From: Patellaria atrata CBS 101060
Lineage: Eukaryota > Ascomycota > Dothideomycetes > Patellariales > Patellariaceae
DNA length: 64,000 nt
NCBI GenBank assembly: GCA_010093705.1
Contig: MU006094.1
Span: 905,550-969,549, forward strand
Direction of reading: 5' to 3'
In this document: positions 11,590 to 23,301 of the stretch, piece after piece
How the letters are laid out: each line of letters opens with the position of its first letter
Numbering within the stretch: the first letter of the stretch is position 1
The notes under the pieces: generated by a model
The model's database searches: none
Told to the model about the DNA's origin: nothing
The model's input: only the letters and a program-made list of their open reading frames with translations
Position numbers and translations under genes: made by a program

Positions 11590-13410
11590 CTACGAACTCG
11601 GCGCCTCAGCCCCGCTCCTCCCCGCCACCAGCGCGATAAGCGCAGCACCAACCCCACTCCCATCCTTCGCAATCCCGATCCTGACCCTCTCCTCCTTTTC
11701 CCCAATCCCCTCGACCTCCCTCAACGCCTCCCTCAAATACATCTCAAAGCCAGGATAAAACTCAACAAGAGATCCATCGACGCCGACATCGACGACATCT
11801 TCGGTGTCAAGGCGGCCGGAAGCGAGTACGACAGCCGCGATAGCGACGGCGGAGAGACGAGCGGCGCGCCGGCCGATGGCGCCTGCGATGGCGCGGACGG
11901 CCTTTGCGTGATCGGTCGAGGCGGAGGCGACGGCGAAGTCATTTTCGAGGGCTTGGCGGGTGATGTTCAGGTCTGGGGTTTGGTCTGCTTCCGTGAGAGA
12001 GAGGAATGAGGTATCGAGGCCCCAAGTTTTCAATAAGGGGGAGTTGGGAGCGAGATCGGCGGCGTCGGAAGTTTCGTCTTTGAAGAGGGCGTGGTCGTGG
12101 GCGAGGGAGATTAAGGCCCTTCGTAAGATCTCGCCGAGGAACATGCCGGAGACTCGCTTCTCGAACATTTGGATGCCCGGGTTCACGCTGGCTTTGTCGA
12201 GATCCGCGTCGTAGGGGGTGTTGGGGAGAACGCTCAGGGAGTTGTCGAAGGAGCCCCATTCTGTGTTTACGATCATTTCGCCGGTGCTCTCGTCGTAATC
12301 GCCTGCGTTTTTGTCTTCTACCAATTTCTTGATCGATGGGAGTTTCTCGACGTAAGCACCGTTGGTGCCGGTGCCGAATATGGCGCCTAGGAGCGTGGTA
12401 CTCTTCCCCGGCGAGGTGTACGAGCGCGCCATGAGTGTACCCACGGTATCGTTCACGAGCGCGGCAACGCGGACGGGGAGGTGTAGGGCATCGAGTTCGT
12501 CCTGCAGCAAAACACACACGTCCTTGCCCACCGCATCCTGGATATCGAAGCCCTTGGTCCAGCGTATAAGCATGCCCCTGTTAATCCCGATCTGCTGAAC
12601 CGGGAAGCTGAACGTGAAACCCAAATCGAAAATCTCCTCCTCTTCCGTGTTGTCGCCGGCCTGCTTCTTGCGCTTGTACCCCTGGTAATGGTCGTTGTGG
12701 TGAGTCTCAAGGAAAAGCTGGATCTGTTTGGCGAGAAAGGAGAAGAGCTCTTTGGCGGTCTTTGCTACCATAAGCTCGTGTGGGATGGGGACTTTCGACT
12801 GGGTGAGGGAGAAAGTTGTGTTGCCGTGTAGTTGGACGGAGCAGACGCGGAAGTTTGTACCGCCGAGGTCGACGGCCATGTATAGACCCTGTGTAGACAT
12901 ATTAGCGGGTACTGGTCTTGAAGCTATGAGTGTCTCTTCCCCCTGCGGTGAGATTGCCCAATTGCGTACGCTCGCATCCGAAAAAAGTTTCTACCATGAC
13001 GTACAGCAGGCCGAGGACGTACAGAGGTCTCCTGACTGTACCAGTGGCTTGACAGTATAGATCGTAAGAGCTCTTTAATCTTTCGTACAATGGCTCCCAG
13101 CCATCAAGTGTCCAGCAAGGGCACATCACCCTCATACTACCAACCGCGATGAGGGGGAAATATAGTAATTGACCCTACCTTTTCTGTCCCATTCGGCACC
13201 GCCGTGACATACGTCGGGATCTGGCTCAAATGCGTCCCATCCTTCCGTAGACCCTCCTCTATACAACAAGTCAGTCCCAATCACGCCACCAACTAGTTGT
13301 AGTAAATTCTAACCCATTTCCCTCATAAACTCCTTTGTCGCCTTTCTCACATCTTCAGCGGAGAAGTCGAACTCGGCGACGACCCGCTTCACCTCCTCAG
13401 CGAGACCCAT
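11590..13410 (-). CDS. glkA: Glucokinase
   Basis: Three exons, 13410-13314, 13258-13179 and 12888-11590, join in phase to give 491 residues, the usual hexokinase-family length. The enzyme phosphorylates glucose to glucose-6-phosphate with ATP in the cytosol, at the entry to glycolysis. Visible motifs are the phosphate-binding loop VDLGGTNFRV (about residues 65-74), the sugar-binding stretch LGFTFSFP followed by INRGMLIRWTKGF, the catalytic Asp in VNDTVGTL (D206), FGTGTNGAYVE, and the adenosine-site DGSGVGAAL near the C-terminus. The junction IPTYVTAVPNGTEK|GLYMAVD matches fungal glucokinases closely and separates it from hexokinase proper. The second intron is long for a fungus (290 bp). The first ATG is at 13410. 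The same frame stays open 5' of it for over 150 codons without any ATG; see the separate feature and finding. Confidence 0.93.
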
Positions 13411-13950
13411 ACTGCGCGGTAGGGAAGACTCGAGGAACGTATGCGCTCCTAACGGGGATCTGAGCGAAGACGGACACGAAGGATGCTTTGCGAAGAAAGC
13501 TGGTACGGGCGAGATAGGTGGAGAAGCGGGAGGGGAGCACTGCGGGAGCGAGTAGTCTGCCGGAGGAGGAGAAGAATGAGGAGAAGCAGGTTGCTGCAGA
13601 CGCGGGAGGAGAAGTTGAATCACAAGCACGAGGAAGATGCAGGCAACGGAGACTAGCTGGCTTAACGGTGGAACAGTAGAAGTAGAAGAACGTTCTGAAA
13701 CTCTCTCCACCGGACGCTTCCCACTCTCTTTATGCTCAAAATGGATGATATCGGAACTTCTTGATGCGTGAATTGTTCGTGCGCAGTCGGCAGGGCTGTG
13801 TATTTCTTCACCCGCCCGCCTTCTGGCCCTGAAGTCAAGATTTGGTGATATGGTGCTCGGGTCTGCCACCGTAATTGGCGGCGGGGTAAGAGGATAAGGT
13901 ACCTTATACCTTGGTGTGGGTGGGGTTTGACGCAGGGTTACAGGTACCTG
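13411..13950 (-). promoter_or_regulatory. AUG-free open leader upstream of glkA
   Basis: Reading upstream from the glkA ATG, the glkA frame stays open to a TAG at 13951-13953, about 180 codons. There is no ATG in any frame on this strand from 13411 to about 14310. The in-frame translation has a hydrophobic stretch, LVSVACIFLVLVIQLLLP, at about 13665-13610, followed by a Pro/Ser-rich linker that runs into MGLAEEVKRVV. It may simply be a 5' leader depleted of upstream AUGs. It could also encode an N-terminal membrane anchor reached by near-cognate initiation (a GTG lies at 13869) or from an upstream exon. Confidence 0.4.
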
Positions 13951-15295
13951 CTACAAGTGCTGTATAGTATGAGGTAACCGTACAGTAACCAGGTTGTGGT
14001 GAGTAATATTTCTGTATACCAGTAGTCGAGGTGATATCCTGGGCGGTGCCTGAAGGAATAGAGAGGCCCAAGATTTAATAGGGATGAAGATCTGATAGTT
14101 GATAGGCTCAGATTGGTTAGTTGGGCCTCAATTGATTGTCTTGAACAGGGTTAGACGGGACGATTGATTGAGAATTCCACTCTGCTGGAATTATTACCTG
14201 CTGTAGTCTTCGAGAGTATATACCTCAATTGCGGCTGTGTCTGAATTTTTGGCGTGAGAATCTTTTCAATCTACTGTACAACGACAGTTCCGTCCTCAAC
14301 GAAAATCTTAAAACATAGATTCAAAGGGGTAGTTTCTAATGCACGTGATATAAGGGTATCAACTAAGGCTCACCTTTCTTTTTTCAATGTAATATACGTT
14401 AACATGTTCAACTGAGCAATTGTAGCAAATTAAACCATGTTTTGATATTTGGGTAAATAGAACTCTGTCCCAACATATGTATGCTTCGCTACGACAACTT
14501 TGGCCTCGTATTCCCCGTGCCAACTTGAATAGCATCAAAAGAGCTTCTCATACTCGATGTTCAACCCCAAAACTTTTCACTCCCTCAGCAAGAGTTATAG
14601 ATAATACAATTCCCCTGTGATCAGCTTTCCACCACCTCGATCACGGGTCCTGACGAATGCTACCTCAAAAGCCCCGATTAACTGGTGAGAAAAGCAAGAC
14701 GGGCAAAATCTGATGTATCGTGTAGAGATAGAAACAATAGCAAGATGAAAATCAAACCAAACTGGCCATCCCCATGCAAATCAGTATTAGGCGGGGGACC
14801 AGGTTCTGCAAAAGCTCCAGATGAGGGAAGTACGACGTTTGCCACCCGAACGTCTTATATATGTACGGATAGAGGCCAGGGGGAGGAAAAGGAACCAGAG
14901 TCAAATTGGGAGAATCGAACATCCATCTAAGGAATCCCACGTGTACGTAAATCTTCCCCCGATAGCCCCATTCCGATCTATTGCTGTCATCAAAGGTAAC
15001 AGACATAAAACTGCCTGCTACCCAAATTCGTAAACGCGAGTCAAAGCGCGCAAAATGAAATATGAACAAATGAGCGTGGTGAGTGTGAGACCTCGAGAGG
15101 ACCCCGCACCCTTCAAAGAGGCCTAGAGACGGATTGAAAGAGGGCCAAATCAGCGAAGTGGGAGGAGGATGAGGCCGAGAAGGGGGAGATGGAAGTTAGA
15201 AGACGAGGAAAGAGTCGAAATTGGACTACGCATGAACCGGTGGAATAACAAAAACGCCGTGTGGAATGCTGTGAGAGAAGGGAAACGCCCCTCTA
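13951..15295. other. Intergenic 1.3 kb upstream of glkA
   Basis: Probable glkA promoter and the 3' flank of the next gene on the same strand. Short ORFs at 14685-15069 exist on both strands, but none has domain features or supporting splice sites. No repeat was recognised. Confidence 0.5.
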
Positions 15296-17787
15296 TTACC
15301 GAACGCCGATGGGGGGACGGGGTCCCAGACTGCTCTGGCTGCTATGCGCAGAGTTTTCCGAATCTAAGAGAGCGCTGGCGCCACTATCACCACTCCCCGC
15401 GCTAGCGCTCGCACTTCCAGTCAGACTGCGCACTTGAGGACCATTCTTGGGTGGGTATAAGTTGCTCACCCCGACATGTTGTTCAACCTGCTGCGGTGCT
15501 ACTACATTCCCATGCCCCGGTGGGTGCCTTGGGACCGGTTGCCTCATTCCTGGAGGCGACGGTCTGCCATTGGGTTGGTATCCATTTGGCGGGTATCCGT
15601 TAGGTGGCGATGCCCGTCTTCCTCCCTGTCGTCCCGGCATAGGACTAAGTGGGTTCCCTGGCGATTGGCTTGCACGTCTCATGGTAGGATAACCACCGTA
15701 TCCTGCGCCGCCTTGCTGTAGTTCATCCAAACGTGCTGCTGTGAGAGAGTTTGTCCTTGATTCCTGACCCATCGCTTGACGATCAACATTGCCATACCTG
15801 TTGGATGAATAACCCATTAATGGATTATTCATAATGGAGTCGTGCAAACCCGGAACGTCCGCCATCAATCTGGCGCTGGTCCTGTTCTTGTTTTGACCAG
15901 GCCTGGAAAAGGGATTTCGTATACGACTCGGAGCACCTTGCACCTGACCTTGCATCTCGGGATTCTTCCTTAACTGGCTTGCGCTTGGCGCTTTTCGAGT
16001 GCGACGGGAGGTGACACTCATCATATCGAAGTTATCCGGATCGATGGTCGGGCCACGGGATTCCATTGGGTCGAAAAAGTCGTCCTCATCATCATCCTCG
16101 TCGAACCTACCATTGTGCGAAGGTGGTGGTGGTGCCATAGGACCCCTTCGGCGCATGTGCATTTCCTGTTCCCTTAGCGCAAGCTCTTTCTGCCTTATCG
16201 CCAATTCACGTTCTCTCAGAGCTAGGTCGCTGGACGAAGAGTGCATCATGCCATCGGCGTACCCGTTCTGATTTCCGTCGCCTTCAGGCATATTATCATA
16301 GATCATTAGGTGACTAAATTCCTCGAGATTACCATCTTCAAAAGATGGGCGCTTCATGGGTTGTGGTCCCCGAGGAGGGTAACCGTTCATGCCGTTCATA
16401 CCATTCATGGGTGGTGGGCCCCTCCTTCCCATATGTGGTGGTGGCGGCCCCGTCATAGAAGGAGCTCGGCTGCCGGATGGACCGCGCATTCCGTTCTTCA
16501 TCGGACCGTTCATCATCGGAGGACGTCCATTTGGTGCTGAAGACATGCGAGGTGGTAGATTACTACCTGCTGGAGATGGGGTTGCCTGTGTGGGTCTTTG
16601 TTGATTTAGTATGTTTAGGTGGTGTAGCATGGCGTAGAGCGTCTCGACCCTCGGTACTGCGATGCCTGCTTCCTGTGCCATCTTCATGGGGGATCCCAAG
16701 TATGTTTCCACTTCCATCGGCCGCTTTGCTGTAAAATCTTGATACATGATACTATTAGTATCTGTCGGACGTATCATTGCCTCCATTGTCTTTTCCCGGA
16801 AATCTGATGGGTATTCACATCCCTGAGAACGTGCAATTGCTATCAGTTCTTGGATGGTCTCTGAAATAAGCGTTCGGACGCCAACTTTTTCTAAAAGCTC
16901 AGCGTGGTTGGGGGTCTCGAATAATACTGAAGTGGTATGGAACGCAATTGGGCTAAGAAAAAGAGAAAAAAAAAGGATTAGCTATCAATGATTAAGGGTT
17001 TATCAAACCAGATTCTTACCCGATATTTCTTTCATACTGCTGTTGCCTTATGTTCGTGGATACCTTGCAGTCGACGTGACCGGAGCTCAAAGTCATGGCT
17101 AATGCCTCAGCCATATCTGACTGAATCGACGCCGGTATAGCGGGATTCTTGTTTGCAGGTCCAACCCAGATATCTGTCATACCCTTGTGCTCAAACTCAC
17201 TTGCACCTAATTGCAAGATCTCTGCCCCAGAAACTAATGACAGGACAACATTTGTAGGGAATCGTTGTTCCAAATAAGATTCGATGCCAATTGTGTTGGT
17301 GGTGTTTATTAATATGCAGGTGTGTTGGGGAGCGACGACGGACTCAATTACAGACGCAAGATCGTAAACATCTGGTAGAGCCTTGACGCAAAGCAATACA
17401 TAGTCGAAGGGAGATTTTGTTCGTTGTGCAGCATCTTCGGGTGATCGAACGACTAAAAATCGCGAATTAGTGCGCGTTCCAAGCTAGAAGGAAGGTCAAG
17501 GGGAAAAAGTGCCAATGATGACGAGAACATACCTGCGTGAGGTTTGAAGCGCTCATTGCCAAATACTATCGATCTAAGAAGAGATACTTGTCAACATGAT
17601 GTTCCTTGATTTATGTCTCGATTGACTGGAACACGTACTTGAACGATATGCCATATTGTGCCACGTTTTCGAAGCCAGATTTCCACACTAAGGTGACATC
17701 GCAGGCATTCGTTGCCTGTAGTCTCCACGAAAGGAAGGCTGATACCGCGTTTCCACCAACTGAGCAGACTCGGATTAGTTCAGGCAT
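15296..17787 (-). CDS. Ketopantoate reductase-like protein (Mug72-like) with low-complexity tail
   Basis: Four exons, 17787-17639, 17573-17533, 17452-17020 and 16952-15296, join in phase to 759 residues. Donors are GTACGT, GTATGT and GTAAGA. Residues 1 to about 355 form an ApbA/PanE-type oxidoreductase. There is an N-terminal Rossmann glycine motif (VCSVGGNAVSAFLSWRL) and the nucleotide-domain segment SPFDYVLLCVKALPD. The C-terminal helical domain includes the pattern NSIMYQDFTAKRPMEVE. Canonical PanE reduces 2-dehydropantoate to pantoate with NADPH. This fungal branch resembles fission-yeast Mug72, whose substrate is not established, so the role in pantothenate synthesis is unproven. The last 380 residues are Pro/Gly/Met/Arg-rich, with a coiled-coil-like stretch ALRERELAIRQKELALREQ, and are probably disordered. 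That tail is absent from bacterial enzymes. Confidence 0.8.
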
Positions 17788-18409
17788 TGCATCTGGTGAA
17801 GAGGTAAAGAGAAGAGAGAGAAGGAAAAACGAGTGAAGGTCGAAGGTCCGACTGGACGATCGGGTTGGACAATGTGTGAGGGCGACGAGCCTGCGATAGT
17901 GTAGTTGTTTGTGAGAAGGGGGAGAGATAGCATGTACACACCTGAGAGTATGCGGAGCCGAGGAGACGCTGGCGCCATAGTTCAAATCAATGGACGGCCT
18001 GGTGTTCCAAGATTGAGGCGGTGGAAGCAGAAGTCGTGGTGGTTGGCCTGCTTGTAGCTGCAAAAGGGTTGGCGTGAAGTTGGGTCGTGTATCCAGCGTT
18101 CCAGCGTGTAATGTCCAAAGGGCCGATACGAGTGAAACCGGAGTAGGGAGATTAGGTGAAATGTATTAAGATAATAGGTTGTCAACGAGCGTGGATGGGG
18201 CGCCGATAGAGTTTGTCACGGTCGAAGCGCAGTAGTCAGTTGTATTGGATGAAAGGTATCGGAACGAGAGGCTGAGGGAGTAGCAGACAAGTACCAGCAA
18301 ATCGTAGCAGATGAGGAGCTGCAGTCGATTTGTTGAGCTTACACCTTTTGGAGAAAGCGCTTTACAAAGAGAGTAGAAAGCGACAGAAACGGGTTAGAAG
18401 TTTGATTGT

Positions 18410-18439
18410 GGGTAGGCTTTGGGTAGGCTTTGGGTAGGG
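18410..18439. repeat. 11-bp tandem repeat
   Basis: Unit GGGTAGGCTTT, two perfect copies and a partial third, upstream of the reductase-like gene. Confidence 0.85.
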
Positions 18440-19304
18440 AATTAGGGTAGCCTTTCTGTCAACGGTCGCGCGAACCTACGCCAATGCCAATTCTACCACA
18501 CGGGACAAACACCGAACGTGGGAAACTGCTTTCTTGATGCCTGAGAGGGAAGAGTAGGCAAGAGCGCGCGTCCAACAAAATTGCCTTGGACGCCCCCGAT
18601 ATTTTGATTGTTTTCGCACCGTGCAGGCCGTGACTCGTTACTCAACCTGAGATGATGTGCAGAAGTCAGGTTAGAAAACAAAGAACCTAACCTTTAAGTG
18701 GGGGGGGTTTTTTGTTTGCAGGGCTTTGGAAATAAAAAACGAGCGTGAAGGCGACTACGCGTGTGGAATTTGTGATGGCTGGTGGTGCTTGTGGGACGAG
18801 AAAGGGAGGCCAACAACGATGAAACCCTCTAAAAGAGAGAATAAAAATGCAGTCAGGATTTAGGGCAAGTAGCATCAGCAATTAACCAGCAATTACTATT
18901 TTATCACTTTCTTCGTCCATACAGATTACAGAAGAGTAAAATGAGAGAAGCGAAGGCATGGGTTGCTTGCTATAACACAGCACTGATATTCTAGGAATCT
19001 AGGTACCCGTTCACCGGTGCGCAAGAGGATCTCTAATAATGAGTTCATACAGAGATGTCGAGCTACTATTTCCTTTCTCAGGCACAATACCGCAACCGGT
19101 AAACCAATTTACAATATTTCTATTTCTATCTTGCAGGAACAACGACTGTAGATCTGGAGAGGTCTAAAGGTAAGAAGATCTTCTCTCTTTGCCTTCGGAT
19201 CATCTTACCTCCATCGCGGATTGATATCTGCAGTATCGGTTCGGTACCTGCCTGATGGTTTCGCCATCCACTATGCTCCTTCTGCGTTTGATCGTCTTCT
19301 AATA

Positions 19305-19330
19305 AGGTACATTCAGGTACATTCAGGTAC
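19305..19330. repeat. 10-bp tandem repeat
   Basis: Unit ATTCAGGTAC, two perfect copies preceded by AGGTAC of a third and followed by GTAC. Confidence 0.85.
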
Positions 19331-19878
19331 GTACGGTATGCTCCTACTTCCCCGGTTTCTACTTCTAGACTTAATAATAATGGAAGTAACGAGTGTTGCT
19401 ATTTCTGTTGCTCTTTCTTTTCCTGCAGCCACGTCGAGAATAACTCTTTCCGCATCCTTGAAAGCATCAGCCAGATGGATTTTTACAAATCCAGAAGGAT
19501 GATGAATCCGAAAACCCGTTCCCTTCAACACAACGGGTCGCCAAGAGGTTCATGATCGATGAAGGCATTCATCCCGGCCATTTCTCTCCCGCACCAGCCG
19601 GTCGCGTGGCATATTTGCAAAATGTTGGGTTACGGAGTACCATAATGGTTTCTGCAATATTAGACTGAATTGCTGCAAATATAACCCCACCATGAGGTTA
19701 CGAGTGGTTCCAGTTTCATCCTCCCCTTCAATTTGCTTCGACGTTGGAAGATGACTTATCGAATCTCGCACGGATCATCGCTGATGTTTTGCTGCTTTGG
19801 CCTTTGGCAGCTTTGCATGCTGAACCGAATCGAGCTTGAGAAGAAATAGCAAGTGGAATTAAGCGATATGAGACGTGG

Positions 19879-19908
19879 GACTTGAGACTTGAGACTTGAG
19901 ACTTGAGA
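19879..19908. repeat. 7-bp tandem repeat, 4 copies
   Basis: Unit GACTTGA repeated four times without mismatch, followed by GA, in non-coding DNA. Confidence 0.9.
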
Positions 19909-20044
19909 ATCAAAATGTCAGCAATTCAGTCTGAGACCTGCATGCTCTCAGGATTTCACCGAGACGATTCATCACTGTATTCAGAATTGCATGTTGGATA
20001 CTAACAACGTTTTAGGCGCCCATAAGCGACCGTTGAACGAGAAT

Positions 20045-20371
20045 TTAGGTCCTCAAATTTCTAGAGTATAACAAAGGCCTGTTAACTTCCAATCGTTGCC
20101 TGAGCGCTTCTTGTGCCGTTGAACGAGTCTTCTGAAGTGGCACTGTACCTGTACCTCTTACAGATAGCATCTCATGATTCTCACCCCTTTTATTCTGCTC
20201 TCTCTTGTGGGGAAATATTCTGGAAAAGATCCCACCCGACGCTATCTGTACCAAGTCGTCATCTGTTTCCGCGAGAAGCAAACCTTCAATTTCAAGTCCC
20301 ACTGCCAAGATGCTACTTTTTCTTCGCCGTCTCCACGACAATAAGCGATTTGCCTTCAATCGATCAAGCAT
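20045..20371 (-). CDS. Hypothetical ORF, 108 codons
   Basis: An ATG-initiated ORF starting MLDRLKANRLLSWRRRRKSS, with a basic N-terminus and an acidic patch (ETDDDLV) near residue 37. There is no recognised domain, no visible intron and no conserved neighbour. It may be chance; it is listed because it is the longest ATG-started frame in the 5.5 kb gene-poor stretch. Confidence 0.15.
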   Translation of the reverse strand: MLDRLKANRLLSWRRRRKSSILAVGLEIEGLLLAETDDDLVQIASGGIFSRIFPHKREQNKRGENHEMLSVRGTGTVPLQKTRSTAQEALRQRLEVNRPLLYSRNLRT

Positions 20372-23301
20372 TCAAAATAGTTGCTTAGAAAGAAAAATTG
20401 TCAATTGATACATTTAAAACATCTAGACTTTATCTCCAAGAATAGAGATTCTGTTTGCAGAGGCAAACCATTTTCATCAACCTCTGAAGATCTCTACGGT
20501 AACTCGCAATAAGCTTGAAGAACTGACGGCGTGGATGGATAAGAATAGCTCAACGCCACAGCAGAATGAGCAAATGATGTTCCTGATCGAGGCAGAAACC
20601 CTGTCAACTCGCTCATCTTTTTCGACAATATCTCATCTAGAACTTTGAGCATCTGAAGTCCCAATTGTCCAGAGTCTAAAATAAATCGCCATCAAACGGA
20701 GTCTAAAGAGGTGGAAGTCTCTTCCGTCCTTGTCCCGGATGTTCACTCTTCCGGAGTAATAATTTATCTGAAGTTGTGAGAATTGCTATTATGGCCTTAC
20801 CCAACCCCTTAGTTGCTGTACCAGGTAACATCGCGACTTGGAAAAGGGGCTCTCTAGCCACATTGTTAATATTGAGCGCTCGAGCATTTCTATCCTTCGA
20901 TGCCATCGCACGATCTCAATTCGCTAACTGCATGTGCACAGATAAACGCTAACTAAATGCTCATCAGGTACCGCCGCTTACTGCATCTAATAATTTGGTC
21001 CCAATTAATTTTCTGCTGCTTCCATCTCTCACAATTGTGATGATGAAAGGATTGCTTTTTCAAGGTCATATAGCCTTTGGATATTCCATTTCTAGTATCA
21101 TTATAGGTGGTGCCTACGTCTATGCGGTCCCGTAGCAGTTTTCCATAAGTTGAGTAAGGAACCGTCAAAGTTGAAAAGAATTGCCGGATCAGTTAAGGAT
21201 GAGCTCGAGCTCGGTTGCTGGCTAGCGATCAGCCACCCCCATCTCCATCCGTATCTTAACACTCACAAACCTGTATACTTACAAAACAGCACTCGCCACA
21301 GCAACCATACGATACACTACAAAACAACAAAACCTCCTCAAGCTGATTTCACTATCCCGTGGCGGTAGGCGATCTTACCCATTCCATCGCCCACCGTTCC
21401 CAATCCGTCCTGGCACTATCCCAAACCGTACCACAGTCTGTGGCAGTAAAAGTCGATCAAGCAAGAATTATCAGGAAAACATGCCTATCAGCACGCTCCA
21501 GCGCATCGTGGCCGCCATCAAAGCAGGCTTTCGCGACTCAGCAGCCCACGCTCTGTCCCGGAAACGGCCTGTGTGCGAGCAAGCCCGAGCCCGTGCGAAT
21601 GGTGACCTTGGGGATTTCTTCGTCGGCGGCGGTGCAGTACAGGGAACCTACCGAACTGCTCATCTCCCCTTTCTGGGATGTGCTTCAGGGGTCGCGATAG
21701 GGTGGAACGCGTGAGGATGAAAGTGGAGGGTACGTGCCTCGGGCGCGGATGCGCGCGGACGAGGAACAATAATTTTCTTCAGAATAATCAAAGAATTCAT
21801 AAGGAGTTTAGCCAGGAGATGGAAACTCCCTCGTTCCTGAGGCTCCAACATGGATGGGGCTCTCGCGAATTCGATTCGCGATTACGATGATTTGGAGACG
21901 GTGAATTCTCTATTTCCATCATTCTGGCGAACGGCGTTAGGGACCTACGGTTATCAATTATCACCATATCGATAACCGCTACATGAGAGGTTCTGATACC
22001 TTTCCTCAATTTCACTCAACGCGCGCGTGATGCTTTCCATATTATTCTGGCAGTCATGACTGCAGTTCACCACAACCGTTGCTATATGAAGCCGTGATAT
22101 ACCTCCCCAACATCGCATTTTCCAAATCCCATCCCCTGATCCCAGCGCGTCGCCGCGAGGAAATTAGAAGAGAATCTACGTTCTTCTATCGTCGTATCGA
22201 TACCGTGCCGATGCGAGCCTCTGATACAGTATCTGCCATGATCCCCAAACTTCGCCGCCCCGCGCGCCTGACATACAGAACTGGCCATGTCCATGTCTAT
22301 AGCTGATGCCGTACTAACATTACTGTACAGTATACTGATGAACAATTCAACGGTCGATTCCTCGCCTCAACCTCCTCGTCTGGTGAACGAGGAACCCACC
22401 CATCAAACCTCACAGAGCAAACACCAAACCTCCAACCGTCGCCCTCCCATAAACAAACCACACACAAACCCCGAACCCCTCAACTAACCTCCAAAACCCC
22501 GTATCCCCTATCAAACCCAATTCCCACGGTTCCCAACCCTGGACGTGGAAGATGACATACCAGGCCACCCCCTTACCCCTCACGATCCGCTCATTTCCCA
22601 AAATCAGGTTTATGATCCCTCCCTCCGCATTCTCCAACTCCCAAGTACAGGTAAAATTATACTGTATATAGTAGTAAGGTAGTTATAGTACCGTATATCC
22701 AAGGAGCTCGGTCGCTGCTTACATCTCTCTCATCTCATCGGGACTTCCTTCATCCGGATTAGGCGGATATCGATCATCGAACAAAAACCACGTGCCCAAT
22801 AGAAACCGTATCTGTTCTGTATGGCTATCCACCTTTCAAAGCATCGAGTATTATATTTCCAAAGACGAGGCAGTCACGATATGTTTCGAAGAGCACCAAC
22901 CGGTGGTAAGACGAATGACCCTGAACATACTCCATTACCCTTGCTAAGCTAAGATAAAAATACATTTATTTCCTCTCCTCTGCTCTCCTCATCTGTCTTC
23001 CGCATCAAGAAACTCTCTTAACCCATGCCCACTCAGCTTTAAGATAAAGATAATCGTCTGGCACTCTCGACATACAAACCTAGCAAAAGCAGAAAAGTCA
23101 TATAGAGACACTCACAGAAGTAAAAGAAAATTTGGTTTTCCCTTCCATCGAGAAGAAAAACATACCCTTTGTTTTTTTTAGACCGGATGAGAAAAATGAG
23201 AACCACGATACGCAACCAATTGCACGCCATGGGAAACATCTGAAAACCTCCTCCCTGAATCATTGCATCACATTTAGGGGGCGGAAGAAGCGGAATTGTA
23301 T

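Larger units (their letters stand above)
17788..23301. other. 5.5 kb gene-poor region
   Basis: The stretch lies between the 5' end of the reductase-like gene and the 3' end of sub2. It holds three small tandem repeats (listed separately) and a GC-richer block at about 21360-21770 with overlapping ORFs on both strands, none recognisable. A reverse ATG-initiated 108-codon ORF is at 20045-20371 (listed separately). No RNA gene or mobile element was recognised. Confidence 0.4.

Noticed and set aside
11939-12517. 192-codon Arg-rich reverse ORF
   Set aside because: Shifted-frame shadow of the glucokinase coding sequence.
21481-21714. ATG-initiated 77-codon ORF in a GC-richer block
   Set aside because: Equally long ORFs overlap it on both strands, as expected from GC-rich non-coding sequence; no domain features.
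21860-21895. TCGCGAATTCGATTCGCGA-like hairpin resembling a tRNA arm
   Set aside because: It is a simple local inverted repeat without the other cloverleaf arms.
22410-22637. 75-codon hydrophobic reverse ORF (VAWYVIFHVQGWEPWELG)
   Set aside because: It starts at TTG with no ATG, has no splice support and no recognisable family.
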